A stretch of 64,000 nucleotides of DNA from Ligula intestinalis (lineage: Eukaryota > Platyhelminthes > Cestoda > Diphyllobothriidea > Diphyllobothriidae). The stretch spans positions 88,580,481 through 88,644,480 of the forward strand of contig JAYGXS010000002.1 of assembly GCA_036362985.1 (NCBI GenBank), written 5' to 3'. This document shows, piece by piece, positions 21,566-33,934 of this stretch. The notes below the pieces were generated by a model. That model saw only the letters and a list, made by a program, of their open reading frames with translations. It did not search any database and was not told the origin of the DNA. Within the stretch, counting starts at the first letter, position 1. Every line of letters starts with the position of its first letter. The translations under genes were made by a program, and so were the position numbers.

Positions 21566-23035
21566 CACGCCTTATGCACTGGCATTCTAGCCCGATTGTT
21601 TAGGAAATCCTGTCTGGTCAGTCAGCGTCCTGCATCGTGATGGGTGAAATCCCTACTTTGCAATAGGCTGGGTGAGTAAATTACCTCTAGTGTGATTAAA
21701 TCCATGGCTTCCTGAGGGGTCTCGTAGCTCGGTGGGCGAAAGCCGTGTTTGCGCGAAATTGTAAGTGGAAGAAACATACTCAGATGGCCTGATTGTCCAA
21801 AATATTTCCCAGGGTGTTTGGATCAAAATGCTAAACTTGGTTAAGCCTAGTCATGTAAGGAAGTTACTGACCTTCCGAAGACGAAAAAACAATCGACTTT
21901 ATGGTTTTGTCTTAGATCTCAAAATAATTCAATCAAGATTTCAGTGGTTGCAGAGTTAGCTGGCAACTTTACTGATCAATGCCACTTTGCTTGCCGGATC
22001 CGTCTCGATAGCAGGGATGGCGTGTCCGTGTTTTCAATCACCACTTTGATGAAGGCAGTTCAACATGTGGGGTTTTATCGGCTTGTTCGTCAGGCGAGGA
22101 CACTTGGTCCGGCTTTCCCAATTCGCTGACAATCTTCTAAGCCGGAGCTCTGGAACCATTTTTCCTCACAGAACCAAGAAAGCAAATAGTCAGAAATATA
22201 TTTCAGCAAGGGCTATATGATATATTTAAAGGTAGAATTCAATCAAATTTGAGTATAAGAAGCCTCTGAATCTGAAGTTTCTAATTCCAATTTTATCTGC
22301 GAGAGCCAAGTGCAATCATCGAAAGAGCCACACTTGGCTCGCAAGCCATACGTTCCCGACCCCTGTTCTGAGCGATTAGATTAGCTGCTAGCTAACTGCC
22401 GCCTCCACGGATGGCGAATAGTGAAAGTTATCTGCGACATAAGTAGGCTCTCTGGTCTGACGACTAAGCATTCGCGACGTGATAGCGACAGTTTTAGCAG
22501 CGCGCGCAGGGCTGATGTCTGGCACGCTGACCGCCTTATAAAATTTTCCAAAGTCACGATGACAATCGTAGACCGCCATTAAATAATTTGGCCAAGGCTA
22601 CCTTTTGGTTAGGTTATTAAGTCAAAAGGCCAGACCAGATTACCTCTAACAAACAATGTGGGCGGATGTTGGGCGCTTCCGCTGGAACTGACGCGTCCAG
22701 CGACCCGGCTGCGGGCGAATACTGTGCGAGTTGTACAACTCCATCAGGAACCGATCCCCGGTAGATAATTGTTGAATGTTTCTGGATTCTGGTAGTAGCA
22801 GTCAGAGGACGCCTGGTTTTCAATAGTACAATATTGGTAGCTTCGATCTATCTTAAGCCCGAATCCCCGGCTCAGGTGTTCGGTAACTCAAGATTCCGGG
22901 AGTATACTCCCACGTCACCTTTGGTAGACATGGTACAGCGCTCGACCTTTCACAACAACTGGACTGCGCACTAACATGGGAACCATTCTATGACCGGATG
23001 GCTTCTCGCGTAGAGTGGGACACTTCGGTAAATTA
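21566..23035. other. Unassigned region
   Basis: No frame in this 1.5 kb resembles a protein I recognise, and no repeat shared with the rest of the window was identified. The 22382-22579 minus frame is open but anonymous. Confidence 0.4.
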
Positions 23036-23480
23036 CCAGTTATCGGCAAGGTGCTAAGGTTAAGGAGGTTTAACCCTAACGGCTGCGATCTTGCAGGCCC
23101 GGTTCCTAATGGGACGAGAGAGATCTCTTGGGAAGGCCAGATTGTTAGGAAGAGTATATTGTGTACATAAGAGTCAGGAGGAAGTTTCCACTTGGTCTGG
23201 CATGGCTTTAAACCGTGAGTGCCGTTTAAGAGCGCGGGGTCGTCACGTCTGCCCCGCTCGGGGTGGAATCCGGAGTGTGATCTAGCGGCAGTAATCCCGG
23301 GCGGCCGCCGAATGCTCTCTTTGTCTCGGCAGCCTTAATGGTGATTGGTTAGACCGCGCGAGGTGGGTGCATCGGCGTGGACGGTCCGTGTCTCGAGCGC
23401 CAGATTGCGTCTGGCTTGAGTCACGCCGAAAACTGCCTTCGCGCAAAGGTCCTATGCTCTGAGTGACCTTGTCTGTGGCG
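23036..23480 (-). repeat. Dispersed repeat family R, copy 1 (minus strand)
   Basis: The reverse complement ends with CCGGGCCTGCAAGATCGCAG followed by CCGTTAGGGTTAAACC. The same tail recurs on the plus strand at about 32504, 34192, 35038 and 39286. Upstream blocks also match the 34.6-35.1 kb copy: GGAATCCACCCCGA-type, GCCATGCCAGAC and TTCCTCCTGACTC-type segments, and a GACGCCACAGACAAGGTCA block at the far end. Roughly 440-500 bp per copy, non-coding. Confidence 0.7.
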
Positions 23481-23584
23481 TCAAGAGTTAGGAGGACAGC
23501 GGGCAGCAGCGATCACTATAGGCTTGCGTGCGACTGCAGGGTTACCTATGTACGCACAAACACCAGCTGTCGCCCTACATCATT

Positions 23585-24110
23585 AAAAAATGTATTCGCA
23601 GCTGCAAGAATTAGTTGAACGACTATCTGGCCATGATCTGCTTATCATTTCTGGAGGCTGAAATGACCACATTGGACCTGATAAATCCCCAACTAGTCAC
23701 CTTATTGACCGTTTTGGGATTGGCTTTCGACGCGAGACTGGTGGAATAATGTCGAGTTCCACTAATCGAAACCATCAGGTTGTTGTGAACATGCCATTGC
23801 TTCAAGCTTTGGCGATCTCTGGTTTTTGATCTTGCGGGGAAATTAGGTCGGTAAATCGGTTGGTTTATCCATAAACACTGGAGAGAGATGAAGGTGCTTT
23901 CGAACCACACCTCTGGTCAAGAAGAAGCCCTCGATTTCAAATATTTCGGGTTTTCCTCGGTGCCGATTAGACAGGGTGAGGACGAGATCATTTGGCAAAC
24001 AGATGCTTTTGGTAAGTTTTCACAAAACTTGGAAAGTTTCTATCGACTTAATGCTATATTCATCGTAACAGAGATCCGCATGCAACGGCCATCCATCCCA
24101 TAAATCCTCT
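23585..24110 (+). mobile_element. Internally deleted RTE-like LINE remnant
   Basis: An endonuclease piece (YSQLQELVERLSGHDLLIIS, then RFGIGFRRETGG) is followed within about 20 bp by a reverse-transcriptase C-terminal piece (VGKSVGLSINTG, then EALDFKYFGFSSV and RQGEDEIIW). In complete RTE elements these blocks are more than 1 kb apart, so the middle of ORF2 is missing. Stops interrupt both pieces. The second block matches the VAKSVGLSIN block of the RTE copy in RBM42 intron 2. Confidence 0.6.
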
Positions 24111-24203
24111 CGACGATTCGGAATGCCGGGCTGTACGCATGGTGGATGGGCAGTAACTGACGATATTTAATCACTGCTGTCTGAGAATTATTTTTGGCAA
24201 CGG

Positions 24204-24735
24204 TAGTTTAAGTAGTGCACCTCATATCCCCTAGTCCCAGCAATTTTTCCTACGGAAACGATGGTTATAAAGGTTTTGGGGGTGGGGAAATAGGATAGGG
24301 AGTGAAGGAAATTAGTATAAATGGAAAATGGAAAAATGTAATAAATTTGTTCCCCGCGATCGTCGTGAGTAAGTTGCTTCGCATGTAAATCGAAGGCGTG
24401 CGTGGCGTTTTGCGTCGCGGACTATGCTAATCTAACTCCAAAACGGTAAGTTGGAACTCATTTAAACTGAAATAGATGACCTCTTAGCCACCAATTCAAT
24501 TTTTTCATGCAGTTCAAGAAACCTGCATTTCGATAATCAGGTTTTACCGCGATAGGTTAAACGATAACACAGAAAAGGAAAATCTACAAATATCAATCAA
24601 CTAAAAATATATAGCAGTTATTAAATTATGTTCCACTGCCTATCCTAATTGTCCACACATAAAACCCCTATAACCACTGTTTCCTTAGGACAACATGCTG
24701 GGACTAGGGGAATATGCGGTGAAGTACTTAAACTA
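24204..24735. mobile_element. Small TIR element (MITE family B), copy 1
   Basis: The left terminus TAGTTTAAGTAGTGCACCTC is mirrored by TACTTAAACTA at 24725-24735. Inner arms include CCCCTAGTCCCAGCA on the left and TGCTGGGACTAGGGG on the right, then GGTTATAAAGG against CCTATAACC, and GAAATAGGATAG against CTATCCTAATT. The 532 bp hold no transposase frame. Two further copies are at 52738-53279 and 61321-61888. All share the central blocks AAACGGTAAGTTGGA and CAATTTTTTC. Superfamily unknown. Confidence 0.85.
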
Positions 24736-25194
24736 AATTCACCTTATTTTTCAGGTGTATCGACTTCGTCTCAAATGGCATGGTTCATGGTCGCTAGGAT
24801 AGCTTAGAACACCCATGAAAGACGACAGAGGCGGTTTCTGTTAAGACCAGTGCCTGGTACTTGTAATTAGGACGAATGGTGACTTAGCCGACCGGTAGCC
24901 AAGGCCCATACGAGCGAAGCAAGAGGAAACGAGTGACCATGAGACAGCGTGTATTCGCACAAAGCACGTAAGAGCAACTAGTTCTCACGAAAAGGCTGAA
25001 TGTATTTAAGGGAACGCGCGAGAGACATAGTCCGAGACCATAGGCCAATCAGAATTGAGTAGATAAGACTGGCAGCAGCGAGGCAGATCGCGACGCCTTT
25101 GTGTGTTTTGACTCATCATGGGAATAGCGGCATTCCCAACAGTTTCAGCACGTCCTCCGTCGTCCGCTCATGGGCCCAGTGTCGATTCAAAACT
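24736..25194. other. Unassigned spacer
   Basis: No gene or shared repeat was recognised between the small TIR element and the Penelope-like inverted pair. Confidence 0.4.
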
Positions 25195-25465
25195 TGGCTC
25201 GATACAGTTCGCCAAGAAGAAGAACAAGATGCCATCACTAGAGCAAAAGTATTATTTTCTTGACGTTTCGGATTCCGTCGAGAATCCTTAATCATAGGTA
25301 ATCGTAGGAAAGTCGGAGACAAGCACATCCTCTCCTTGATCTGCGCATTTCTCCGATTTTCCTACGATTACCTATGATTAAGGATTCTCGACGGAATCCG
25401 AAACGTCAAGAAAATAAAACTCTTTTTCCCGTGATCGCATCTTCTTCTGAACTGCTTCCTGGAAC
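25195..25465. repeat. Penelope-like terminal repeats in a near-perfect inverted pair
   Basis: Two arms of about 120-130 bp are inverted around a spacer of about 25 bp. The left arm contains TTTTCTTGACGTTTCGGATT then GTCGAGAATCCTTAATCATA; the right arm has the exact complement (ATTCTCGACGGAATCCGAAA). The outer ends GAAGAAGAACAAGATGCCATC and its counterpart also match. The CCGAAACGTC core preceded by a GGATT/AATCC hairpin resembles the 3' half of hammerhead ribozyme motifs known in pseudo-LTRs of Penelope-like retroelements. The CTGATGA half is degenerate, so activity is doubtful. A third copy, single and plus-oriented, lies at 33335-33480. Confidence 0.55.
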
Positions 25466-28400
25466 TCGCATATTCTCCTCTATTGACAGTTCGCCAAGCA
25501 ACGTACCTAGTTCTTGACCTTCCATCCTCAGTGCGGTAGGCGCGTCAGTAAGCTCGTCCATTTATCTGAAGTCCTTAACCAGAAAGAGGCTAGAGATGAT
25601 GAAGATTATGCCAGCATAAGTGGTAGGCGGAACTTTCACATTCTGGAGACAAATAACTCCAGGACAACCAGTTGTTCTCTGTTCTGCTAGCATGGCATTA
25701 AGGTCGACCATATGCAGGAACTGTAGTGTAGAGGGGGAAGGTCTGGGCGGCACATCAGTTACCCCATTTTCTCTGCCGTCAGCGTGGTGGATTTCAATGG
25801 TGAATTTTGGGATTTAATCCAGGCGAATTTTCTCCCTTTGGGTTGTGCCGATCCGAATTGGATCGAAGGACGAATGGCAAAGGCGTATAACCTGAAAATT
25901 CTAAAGTACAGATCTTGAATGAATTGATTGGAGTGCCTCACTATACAATTTTCGGATACATATGTTTCCATAGTATGCGCAATGTAACGTATGGCTGTTA
26001 TCGAACAGCAAAAAGTTCGAGTATGTATTCCAACATGGCGTCACGAGAATTGCTAGTTACATCTTCTGTTTATAAATTGTTGGGGTTACGGTGGACGAAA
26101 GCAACCACTTTTTTGCTTGATTACGCCTATTAAGACGTCGCCGGAGTTAGATATTTCGTAAGCTCACGTGCGGAAATTCCAGTCAGGGACTAATAGATTT
26201 AACTGTAATTGTCAGGTGCAATTGTAAACGTACCATTTTGTGCACAGTAAAAGACATTTCCTTCCGTCACGTTTATTCGATATTATTTCACGATTTCGAT
26301 TACGATGATATTCAGATTGTTCCTGAAATGGTTATTAACAGTTGACGATTTTCAGGGGTTTCAGTCGATAGTCCGTTAATAAGGATTATTTTCTACTTGC
26401 TTGCCAAAACCTTAAGATATTTCTTAAACGCATTTACCTAACTCAATAATTTTTGGGCATTCTTTCTAATGCACCTCTCTGTTAGGGTCATGGTTTTATA
26501 ATCACCCAAACATGTCAACTCATTGCTGAGAAAAAGTGAAAGTTCACACCAAAAGCCAGATATTAATGTACCCAAGATCAATTAAAAGATTTTCTACAAC
26601 AAGTTACCCCTTGAAATAGCGGAAATGGCGTCAACTATCTGCGTTATTTACCTTATTCAAAGTTTAAGTCATAATAAAATGGCAAAAAAGGCCCGGTTTT
26701 TTTGACTTCCCTAAGCATTTTGAATAAATTGTATGCTGAAAATTAAATAACTAGCTTTTCTGAGCATATTGGAGCAGTTTTCAGTTTACTTCTTTACTTT
26801 TAGGCTCCATTCTAAGATAGTAAAATCACAACGATTTTGCGAAATTAAGAATCTTCAGCCCGTTCCGTTTCAATTTTCCCCCTTCGTTCCTACCGAACGG
26901 TAGGTTCAACACTTTTGGGCATCTTTTGCATACGGCCTGACAGAGGAAAGTGTTCATCTATATGCTTGTTAATGGTCGTTATTTTTGCTGTGGTAGAACA
27001 AGTGACAGCCTTATATGTTTAGTACTCAATTGTATGGCAAAAAGTTACAGATTTGCAAAATAGAATTCGTTCAGGTTAATTTGCTCTTCTTTTCCCAAAA
27101 ATAATGCGCTATCTCATACTTGCACCTACCTCAATTTTTTGAACAGATATAATGAAAACGTTTCTGGTCTTTATTAATGTTATTTTATGGTCCAACACGC
27201 AGAAACAAAAGGACATCTCGGGCATCTAGCAGCGATTAACAGTGCGCAGGAAGTTGTCAGGTCATGCGCGAGCACCAAAAGCTTGACAAGCGAATGCAGC
27301 ATGAGTCAGCGCAGCAGTACTGAGTGCAGGCCACCGTACTCGTACGCGCGGAAATGCCTGTTGGTAATATAAGGATGTCGGTAAAGGAGCCTAGGCTAAT
27401 TACGGCCTATATGCCCAGAATAGAGAAGATGCATGACGTTGTATAGGAACTTAAATCTCGAAAAGACAGACCACTCGTATGGTGGGCTAATCAAACACCT
27501 CGGCAGACCACAAGAAGGTCGAAGTCGGCTTGGGCGTCGGATCTGGAGACTGCATTAGGGGACATCAACAACGAAGAAGCTCCACAAAAATGAGATATTA
27601 GAGTTTATATTTATTCTGAGGACAAGACAGCCAAATGCACGACCTGTTGAAAATCTGGTGAGAAAGACCTGGGATGAAACAATAGCGTTCGATTGGAGTT
27701 TGGGGAACCATGACGGTCTGTGCTCTGGTGTCAGTGGTTCAGGTCAGTGGAAAGTGCGAACAGGGTCAGTGGTCATCTCTATTCTCCGACTCACACGATG
27801 CCTTGGATGAGCATAGAGAAACAAGGAAAACACAGGAGCTCTTTGGAATTAAATTTCGTGTGTTAAAAATAAGTTTTTTCTGTTAGAGGGCCTGTAGCTG
27901 CCCGCGATCGCGATGGCCAACGTCACCGTTAACTCATGCCGACCCATCCTTCAAGCACACCGTGATGGCAAGCAATGTACCCTTGTCACAAGTGGTAGTT
28001 TCGACAAGAAGAAAGTCCTCCCAAATCACAAGTCAGGTAAGACAGTGTTGGTAGCAAGAGCTTTACTGCACTAAAGCAGCCTTGCAATAGCTGTTGCCAA
28101 GTGATCGCAAGCGCTGCGTACAAATGTCTGTTGAATCCGTGAAAAAGTGTGAATGTGCGCATATGCGCGCAGGACCAGATTCACGCCTGTCCAGTCCAGT
28201 GTTTGTTTCAACCAGTCAGAAATGGGTGCACAGTTGTTGGCGTCAGGCTCGCGTGGCATCGACCCAATCGAGAGATAGGCAAAAAGAGCATAAAAGCAGC
28301 TCCCGCGGTGAGCGTCTGACGAACAGCCATGCGTGCTTATAGTTAGCTCAAATGCTAACTTTGCGAGCGAAGACACGGTGACTAAGCATAGCCAGTATTG

Positions 28401-31105
28401 AATGCAGGCTCCCACACCTCCGTTCATTTATCGGCTACAGCTGGATGAAGCTCGAGTGGACGCACATCAGTTGGTGAGAGCGTTTGTTACAACTGCTTAC
28501 TGACCTGCCTGTACGTCTCAATGAAGCTTGTCCAACCTTATCTGTCTTCCCTGACCTGTTATTTGGCGATTTTCGCTGATCACACGTCGCCCGCACTCTC
28601 TAATGACAGTTGTTCACCCCGTAATCTGTCTATGATTATTGCTTACGGCCCGCCCTACTCTTCTCCCTCCCCTAGCCTCAGTTACATCAACATGCTGACC
28701 TCGTCATTTGGTCGGTGTGAGAAAGATGCGTATTCACCACTAGACATTTTTAAATCTTGTCCAATTCTCATATCTTAATTAACTATGCAATTGTATAGGC
28801 GAGATCATGAATTGCTGAAAGCATATGTTCGCTGAATTGATATTTCATGGTTTAACATGGAAATATTTGCACAACCATCGTCTGTCCATCATCTTACGAT
28901 CGACAGACGATTCCAGGTACTGCTATGAAGACGGCTGGTTGATCGACAGGAGGTGGGACACGCAGGCAGTTCTTCCACCATGGCCTTTATCTGTATCACT
29001 GTTGACTTTGTGTCATTGAAAGCAACGAACAGGGAGGATGGGTGACAGTGAACGATGGGAAATGCTTCACTTCAACTCTACAGTCTGCCATCTCGGCCAT
29101 CTATGAAACCGAGAGACCTTCAGAATCAGAGGTCAGGATCGTCTGGACATCTGTGAACAGGCATTCTAAAACATCTCTTTGAATAGCTTCTCACCAATTT
29201 TTAATTCGCCATGGAGTATCTGCATCCTGCGCAACGATTCTGTTGAATCGTGGCCGCCAATACACTCCTCACAAATTAGTTAATGGTCATCTGCAAAAAC
29301 TGGGCAAGCCTGTATAATTCTATTGCTGCCTTTATACTGCTAAATGAGTAATGACTCCGCTAAATGCGAAGGCAGTACAAGTGGGATGCGTTCAGTCAGA
29401 AGTGCCGCCGCACTGCTAGCGTCGTCCGTGTGAAAGTTGACGCCTCGAAATGGCCAATATGGCGGCACGCAGGAATTTTCTTGTGGTAGAGCGAAATGCG
29501 GGCGCAGGAAAAAACTTTTGTACCCCAACTTTCGAAGTCACCACACTAGCGAGTAACGGCGATCGATATCCCGATTCCACCCTATCTATGCACCGCAATA
29601 AGTCAATATTGCCTGCCCTGCCAGTAGGCCCTTTGACGCTCGTATGTTAGAAGCCATACTAAGCGCCTGTGCATACAGCCCTGACATGTCGTTTCCACGC
29701 CATATGACCGGTCCGATCGCACACATTGCGCGTGATGTTGCGAAGCTGCGGTTAGACTGAATACTCTAACACACCAGCTGGATGAGTCACAAAACCAAGG
29801 CAGTTGCTCTTCACTTGAGGCCATAATCTGACTGGTCAAATTTTGTACGCTTTGCTTGCCATAAGTATGCTGTACTAGACATGCTAAATGACCTCTACTT
29901 TGCGATCTTCTTGTTGTGTTCTTCCTTGGGGACTCGCACAAGGCGTAACCAGACGGTGATGCCTCGGCTTTTGGCTGCATTTACAACACCGTAGGCCGAA
30001 ACGGGCAAGATATGAGTAAGATCCCGCTATCGGCTCCTCGTTCATAATCGAAACCAAAACCTGAACCAGTCAGAAATGTACAGCGTAATGATCAGCAAAC
30101 ATCGAGATCAATAAAACTGGCAAGTTGTGAAAGGCCGCGCCCGGCAGATTAGACAAAGCTTTAGTGCTGACTTAAGCCAGCGTTGCACTCCAACGTCCGG
30201 AGACGGTAGATAGAGGGGCACTGACGCATTGAGGATCAGGCACAGCCTGTGGGATTTAATTAAGCCATCGCTTCAAGTGCACATGACGACACAGGTCACT
30301 TCAATTGTTACATTTGACTTAAGGCAGGCATGTAGACAATTATGTAAGCTGAATAGCTGAGTTTTTAAGGCTGCTCCCCGGCTCCTTTGGCATTGTGGCT
30401 CCTATGCTACATTTGTGATGTGAGCCCGAAACTATAACGATTTATCGTGGCGAATAAAGCAGCCAGCGGAAGTACTTATCAGACACACCATCAGTCCAGT
30501 GCGCGTTGTGTGTTTAATGACTGACAGGTGGATTGGGAGTCAGACGGCGACGGCTCCTTCTAACTGTTTTTTTCTGTGTGTCAAGGCGTCAGGAAATGCT
30601 GTGGCGCGTGCAGATGGGTTCGCCACATTTTCAGACTCCGTGCTCATCCCACACCAGACACCTTAACGCCTTGGACTGTTTCTTGATGCTGAAGACAGGG
30701 GAGAAGATGGGGTGAATGGCTCAGCTCACTTTCCTTACTATAAACAAGCTGAGCCGCACTTGAAGCTATCACGGTGCAATAGAAACCGTGGCTTGAAAGA
30801 CTGCCAACTGACGGGATACTTGGCTACACATTCAGTCCGATGTGTGTTGTTTTGTGTGGAGTGCCTGACTGGCGGACTGAGAGTCAGGCTGCAATGAATT
30901 TTTCTTAATATGATATCTATAACCCTCCCACTCCGCTGGGAGCCGAGCCGCCCCCTGTGGTTTCTCACTTGGCGGTGTTGGTCTACGATGGGTCGGCCTG
31001 CGCTTTCTCCCATTTTCTTAACTTTGTCTTGACACCGGGCTCGGTGGGTGAGGGAAGAGAGCGAGTGTGATAGATGCTGCGTAAGTCAACCATCCCTTAA
31101 AAATA
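25466..31105. other. Unassigned region with no recognised gene
   Basis: About 5.6 kb without an identifiable gene. At 25735-25910 a plus-strand frame of about 55 codons (VDFNGEFWDLIQANF, LGCADPNWIEGRMAKAYNL) follows a good acceptor-like TTTTCTCTGCCGTCAG and looks coding, but it has no recognised family and no partner exon. 26.1-27.2 kb is AT-rich. The frames at 28071-28427 and 29603-29980 (minus) are long but anonymous. The region around 30.9-31.1 kb contains TTGACACCGGGCTCGG-type sequence related to 34264 and 32578, probably part of a dispersed repeat. Confidence 0.4.
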
Positions 31106-31405
31106 GTTCATGCGCAAGTCACCGTCCCTGTACTGTCCTGTTGTGCAACATACGGGGGACGTCATCAAAACTGATGATCCAAAGTCCAGGCTGCCACTTC
31201 GCAAGAAAACATTCGACTCCATCATAAGTGTCTCCTCCTTCGCCCGACTGCCCTGCGCTGACGATGTTATAACCGATTTTCATGAAGACCTACACGTTCT
31301 TCTAGCTGTCCATGCTGATGACGGACAGTCTAATTGTTCTCTCGGATTTCAGTGTCCTTCTTGGCATAGATTACACTAGCACTCCCCCACTTATAAGTCT
31401 GGTTT
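31106..31405 (+). pseudogene. LINE endonuclease fragment
   Basis: Degenerate translation shows SRLPLRKKTFDSIISV and, after a shift, DFHEDLHVLLA, then in another frame SLIVLSDFSVLLGIDY. These correspond in order to the RLPL...TIISAYAPP, FYEDLHALL and LIVLGDFNARVG blocks of an APE-type LINE endonuclease with many copies in tapeworms and other animals. Only this 300-bp piece is visible; the catalytic DFN has become DFS. Confidence 0.6.
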
Positions 31406-32225
31406 GTTTACGATATAAGACCACGCATGTGTGCATCACACGCACTTGTATGGAATACCGAAGGAGCCCATTTTGACAGCAGTCTCGTAGCGCAAGTACC
31501 TTCGAACTAATGATACATTGTGGCCGAAGCTCCGGTTCTGTGGGAGCCTGCTGCGCTGACTCATGCTGTCTTCGTTCGCTAAGCCTCACACGCTCGTTGT
31601 CTAACCGCGCACGATAAATGCCCCCGCTCTTTCTTAGCCAACCACTGCGAGAGGCCCACGATGCCCTGCCGTTCCCACGCTCTCGGTCGACCCGCTTACT
31701 GAGACGTACATTACTTCGAACCAATCGATACTTGCAGTGTCACCTAATTGGCTGAAGAGGCACTTTGCACTTAGGGCTTCGCAGCAGCGGACACAACCTC
31801 GCTGACAATTCTGGCGTGCATACGCAGCTGACTTATGACACGGCCTTTGTACCGTCTATTTTCGGGCAGCAAATTTATATCTACCAACACCGTCTTCCCT
31901 GACTCTTGATTTAACGGATCCTTTTCTTGTCGACGCAATCACTTGCAATAGTTCTATGTATAAATCCTTTGCGTGGTTCACCCAAAAATCCGGACAACAG
32001 TGCGCTAATTATTGGGAAGGTTGCCGACTCCCATGATCTGACTCAAGCCTTAGCCCTAGCCCAAACTCTGAGCCTAGCACCAAGCCTTAGCTTAGCCCTA
32101 ATCCTAATTTCATTTGAATTGAGCGCAAAGCTGCCACTACTACGCATGGCGTCCCTTCTCCTTTGTCCCGCCAGGAGAGGGAGGAGATAGAGTGTGATGT
32201 TGTAGTAGCTAGCTCCGCACGAAGT
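31406..32225. other. Unassigned region with degenerate CCTTAGCCCTA-type repeat
   Basis: No gene was recognised. At 32041-32110 there is a run of imperfect CCTTAGCCCTAGCCC and AGCCCTAATCCTAA units, weakly reminiscent of telomeric CCCTAA, but the phase is irregular. Confidence 0.35.
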
Positions 32226-32565
32226 ACACTTATGAAGGCTTTTCGTGACTAGCTCAAGTCGAAGTTTTCTTTGGGAACGCTGGCTTCTTCCGGCCTTTGG
32301 AACATCCAATCACAGACCGACTCACATAGGACCTCGTGTGGCGACTACTGAGGAGACATCACTTCAGACACCGTCCGCTGGCTTGTGGTTGTGCGGTTGT
32401 TTGACAGTCAATTTCCTCTTGCCTATTCTTCCATTCCTTATGTATATAATAAACTCTTCCTACCACCCTGGCCTTTGCATGAATTCTCTCTTCTAAGTAA
32501 CCGGGCCTGAATATCACAGTTGCTAGGGTTTAACTTTCTTTATCCCCTGCGATAATACTACAGGG
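32226..32565 (+). repeat. Dispersed repeat family R, copy 2
   Basis: Shares with 33935-34250: GTGACTAGCTCAAGTCGAA-type start, CCGGCCTTTGGAACA, CCAATCACAGACCGACTCA, CACTTCAGACACCGTCCGCT, GGTTGTGCGGTTGTTTGACA, GTCAATTTCCTC, and the tail CCGGGCCTGAATATCACAG then TTGCTAGGGTTTAAC. Non-coding. Confidence 0.75.
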
Positions 32566-33334
32566 TCTGGTAGGTCAATGACACCGCGAATATATTTGCG
32601 GTGTCCAACCAATCAGCCCCCAAGGCAAACGTGCGCATGATCTCACTTAAACCACTTGACCATCTGCCACAACCCCTGGCGAAAGTGCGCCCCTCAACCG
32701 ACTGCCAACTCTTCCCAGTATCCTACCTATGCCTTCTGGCCAGAATACAACAATGCCTACTCGTTGGATGGTAACGGCATTACCTAACAGTCAGGACGAC
32801 AGCCCTGAACACCCTCTAGTTCCCTATTAAGGATGCCCCGGCGATTTCAAAGCAAATACTGTGTACTATTATCGGCTAGGGCGGCTTTGAAGATACGACA
32901 CGCACTGGAGTAAATAGTAAAGGCCCTTAAGCCGGTGCATCCGAATATAAGTCCATCACCGCATAGCGATTACCAATGGCGCTACCATAGGTACAATTAA
33001 GCAAACAGCCGGGTAGCAGGCCGGCGCTCGTGATGGATCTCTGTCGGCATCCCGAAAGAAGTGAGGCTGGGTTGTATACAGACCTCGAGGAACTACATTG
33101 TTGTCCCAGTTTCTGACGCCTGACGGTCTCTTCAACTGATGTTTCATGCAGCGCACCAGATCAACGAAACAGACGTCTCAGGGCATTAAGCTTGTGCATA
33201 TCAACTTTCGGACCGAGCCTGAAAAGGGTTTGTTCCGAAGGATAAAATGCAAGTTCACGCATTAATTTCCCGAAAAACTAGACAAGGCAAAATGAACTTT
33301 AACTTTTTAACTTCCACTAGCGCACACTCACTAC
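32566..33334. other. Unassigned spacer
   Basis: No gene was recognised. A TCAATGACACCGCG stretch near 32576 resembles TCATGACACCGGG near 34266, so repeat sequence probably continues past copy 2. Confidence 0.35.
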
Positions 33335-33480
33335 ACAAGCTACAGAAGAAGAAGAAGAAGATGCGATCACTGGAACAAGGACTTTATTTTCCTGGCGTTT
33401 CGGATTCCCTCGGGAACCTCTAGGTAATCGAAGAACAGTCTGAAACATGCACAGATAACACGGTATTTACAGTTCGTAGC
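33335..33480 (+). repeat. Penelope-like terminal repeat, single copy
   Basis: GAAGAAGAAGAAGATGCGATC, then ACTTTATTTTCCTGGCGTTT and CGGATTCCCTCGGGAACC match one arm of the inverted pair at 25195-25465. The GGTTCCC/GGGAATCC hairpin beside CCGAAACGCC (minus strand) is retained. No reverse transcriptase or GIY-YIG frame is nearby. Confidence 0.5.
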
Positions 33481-33934
33481 GGTCAACCGCATGCGTTATA
33501 AAATTTTCAGTTCTTTTAGCCACCGCTTGAGGCCTTAAACAGCAACATACGGCCACGACTACCACACTTCACTGCAGTCGCCATAGTTGCACGCACGCAC
33601 GCACCCTGCACGTCCATTGGTTCCCTTTGTTCAGCTGCTTTGAGTCACAACAGCCTCTATTTATAGTGCGCCAAGCATCGTTGCCCTTAGTTGGCGATAG
33701 TTCACACTTTACCACTGCCATCAACTGATGACTGTTAGTCTTAAGTTTGAGCCGTCGGAAGGAAAGTGTCCCACGCCACGCTGTGGTTGTGATCCCCAGC
33801 TGAAGTGGTTCACGAATAGGGAGCTGGGAAGCATAGTCTTGAACAATATGGTCATCCGACAGAAGATGGATTTTGTGCAGTTTTTCATGACTTCGGCTAC
33901 TGATGCTCGTTAACGCCACATCAGCCACCCGCTG

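Noticed and set aside
25759..25971. Third exon of the DNAJB9-like gene on the minus strand (acceptor TTTTCAG, phase fits, ends in a stop)
   Set aside because: It lies 14 kb away and the encoded tail (GYTPLPFVLRS...) shows no similarity to DNAJB9 C termini.
32041..32110. Interstitial telomere-like CCCTAA repeats
   Set aside because: Units are irregular and out of phase; no run of exact CCCTAA repeats.
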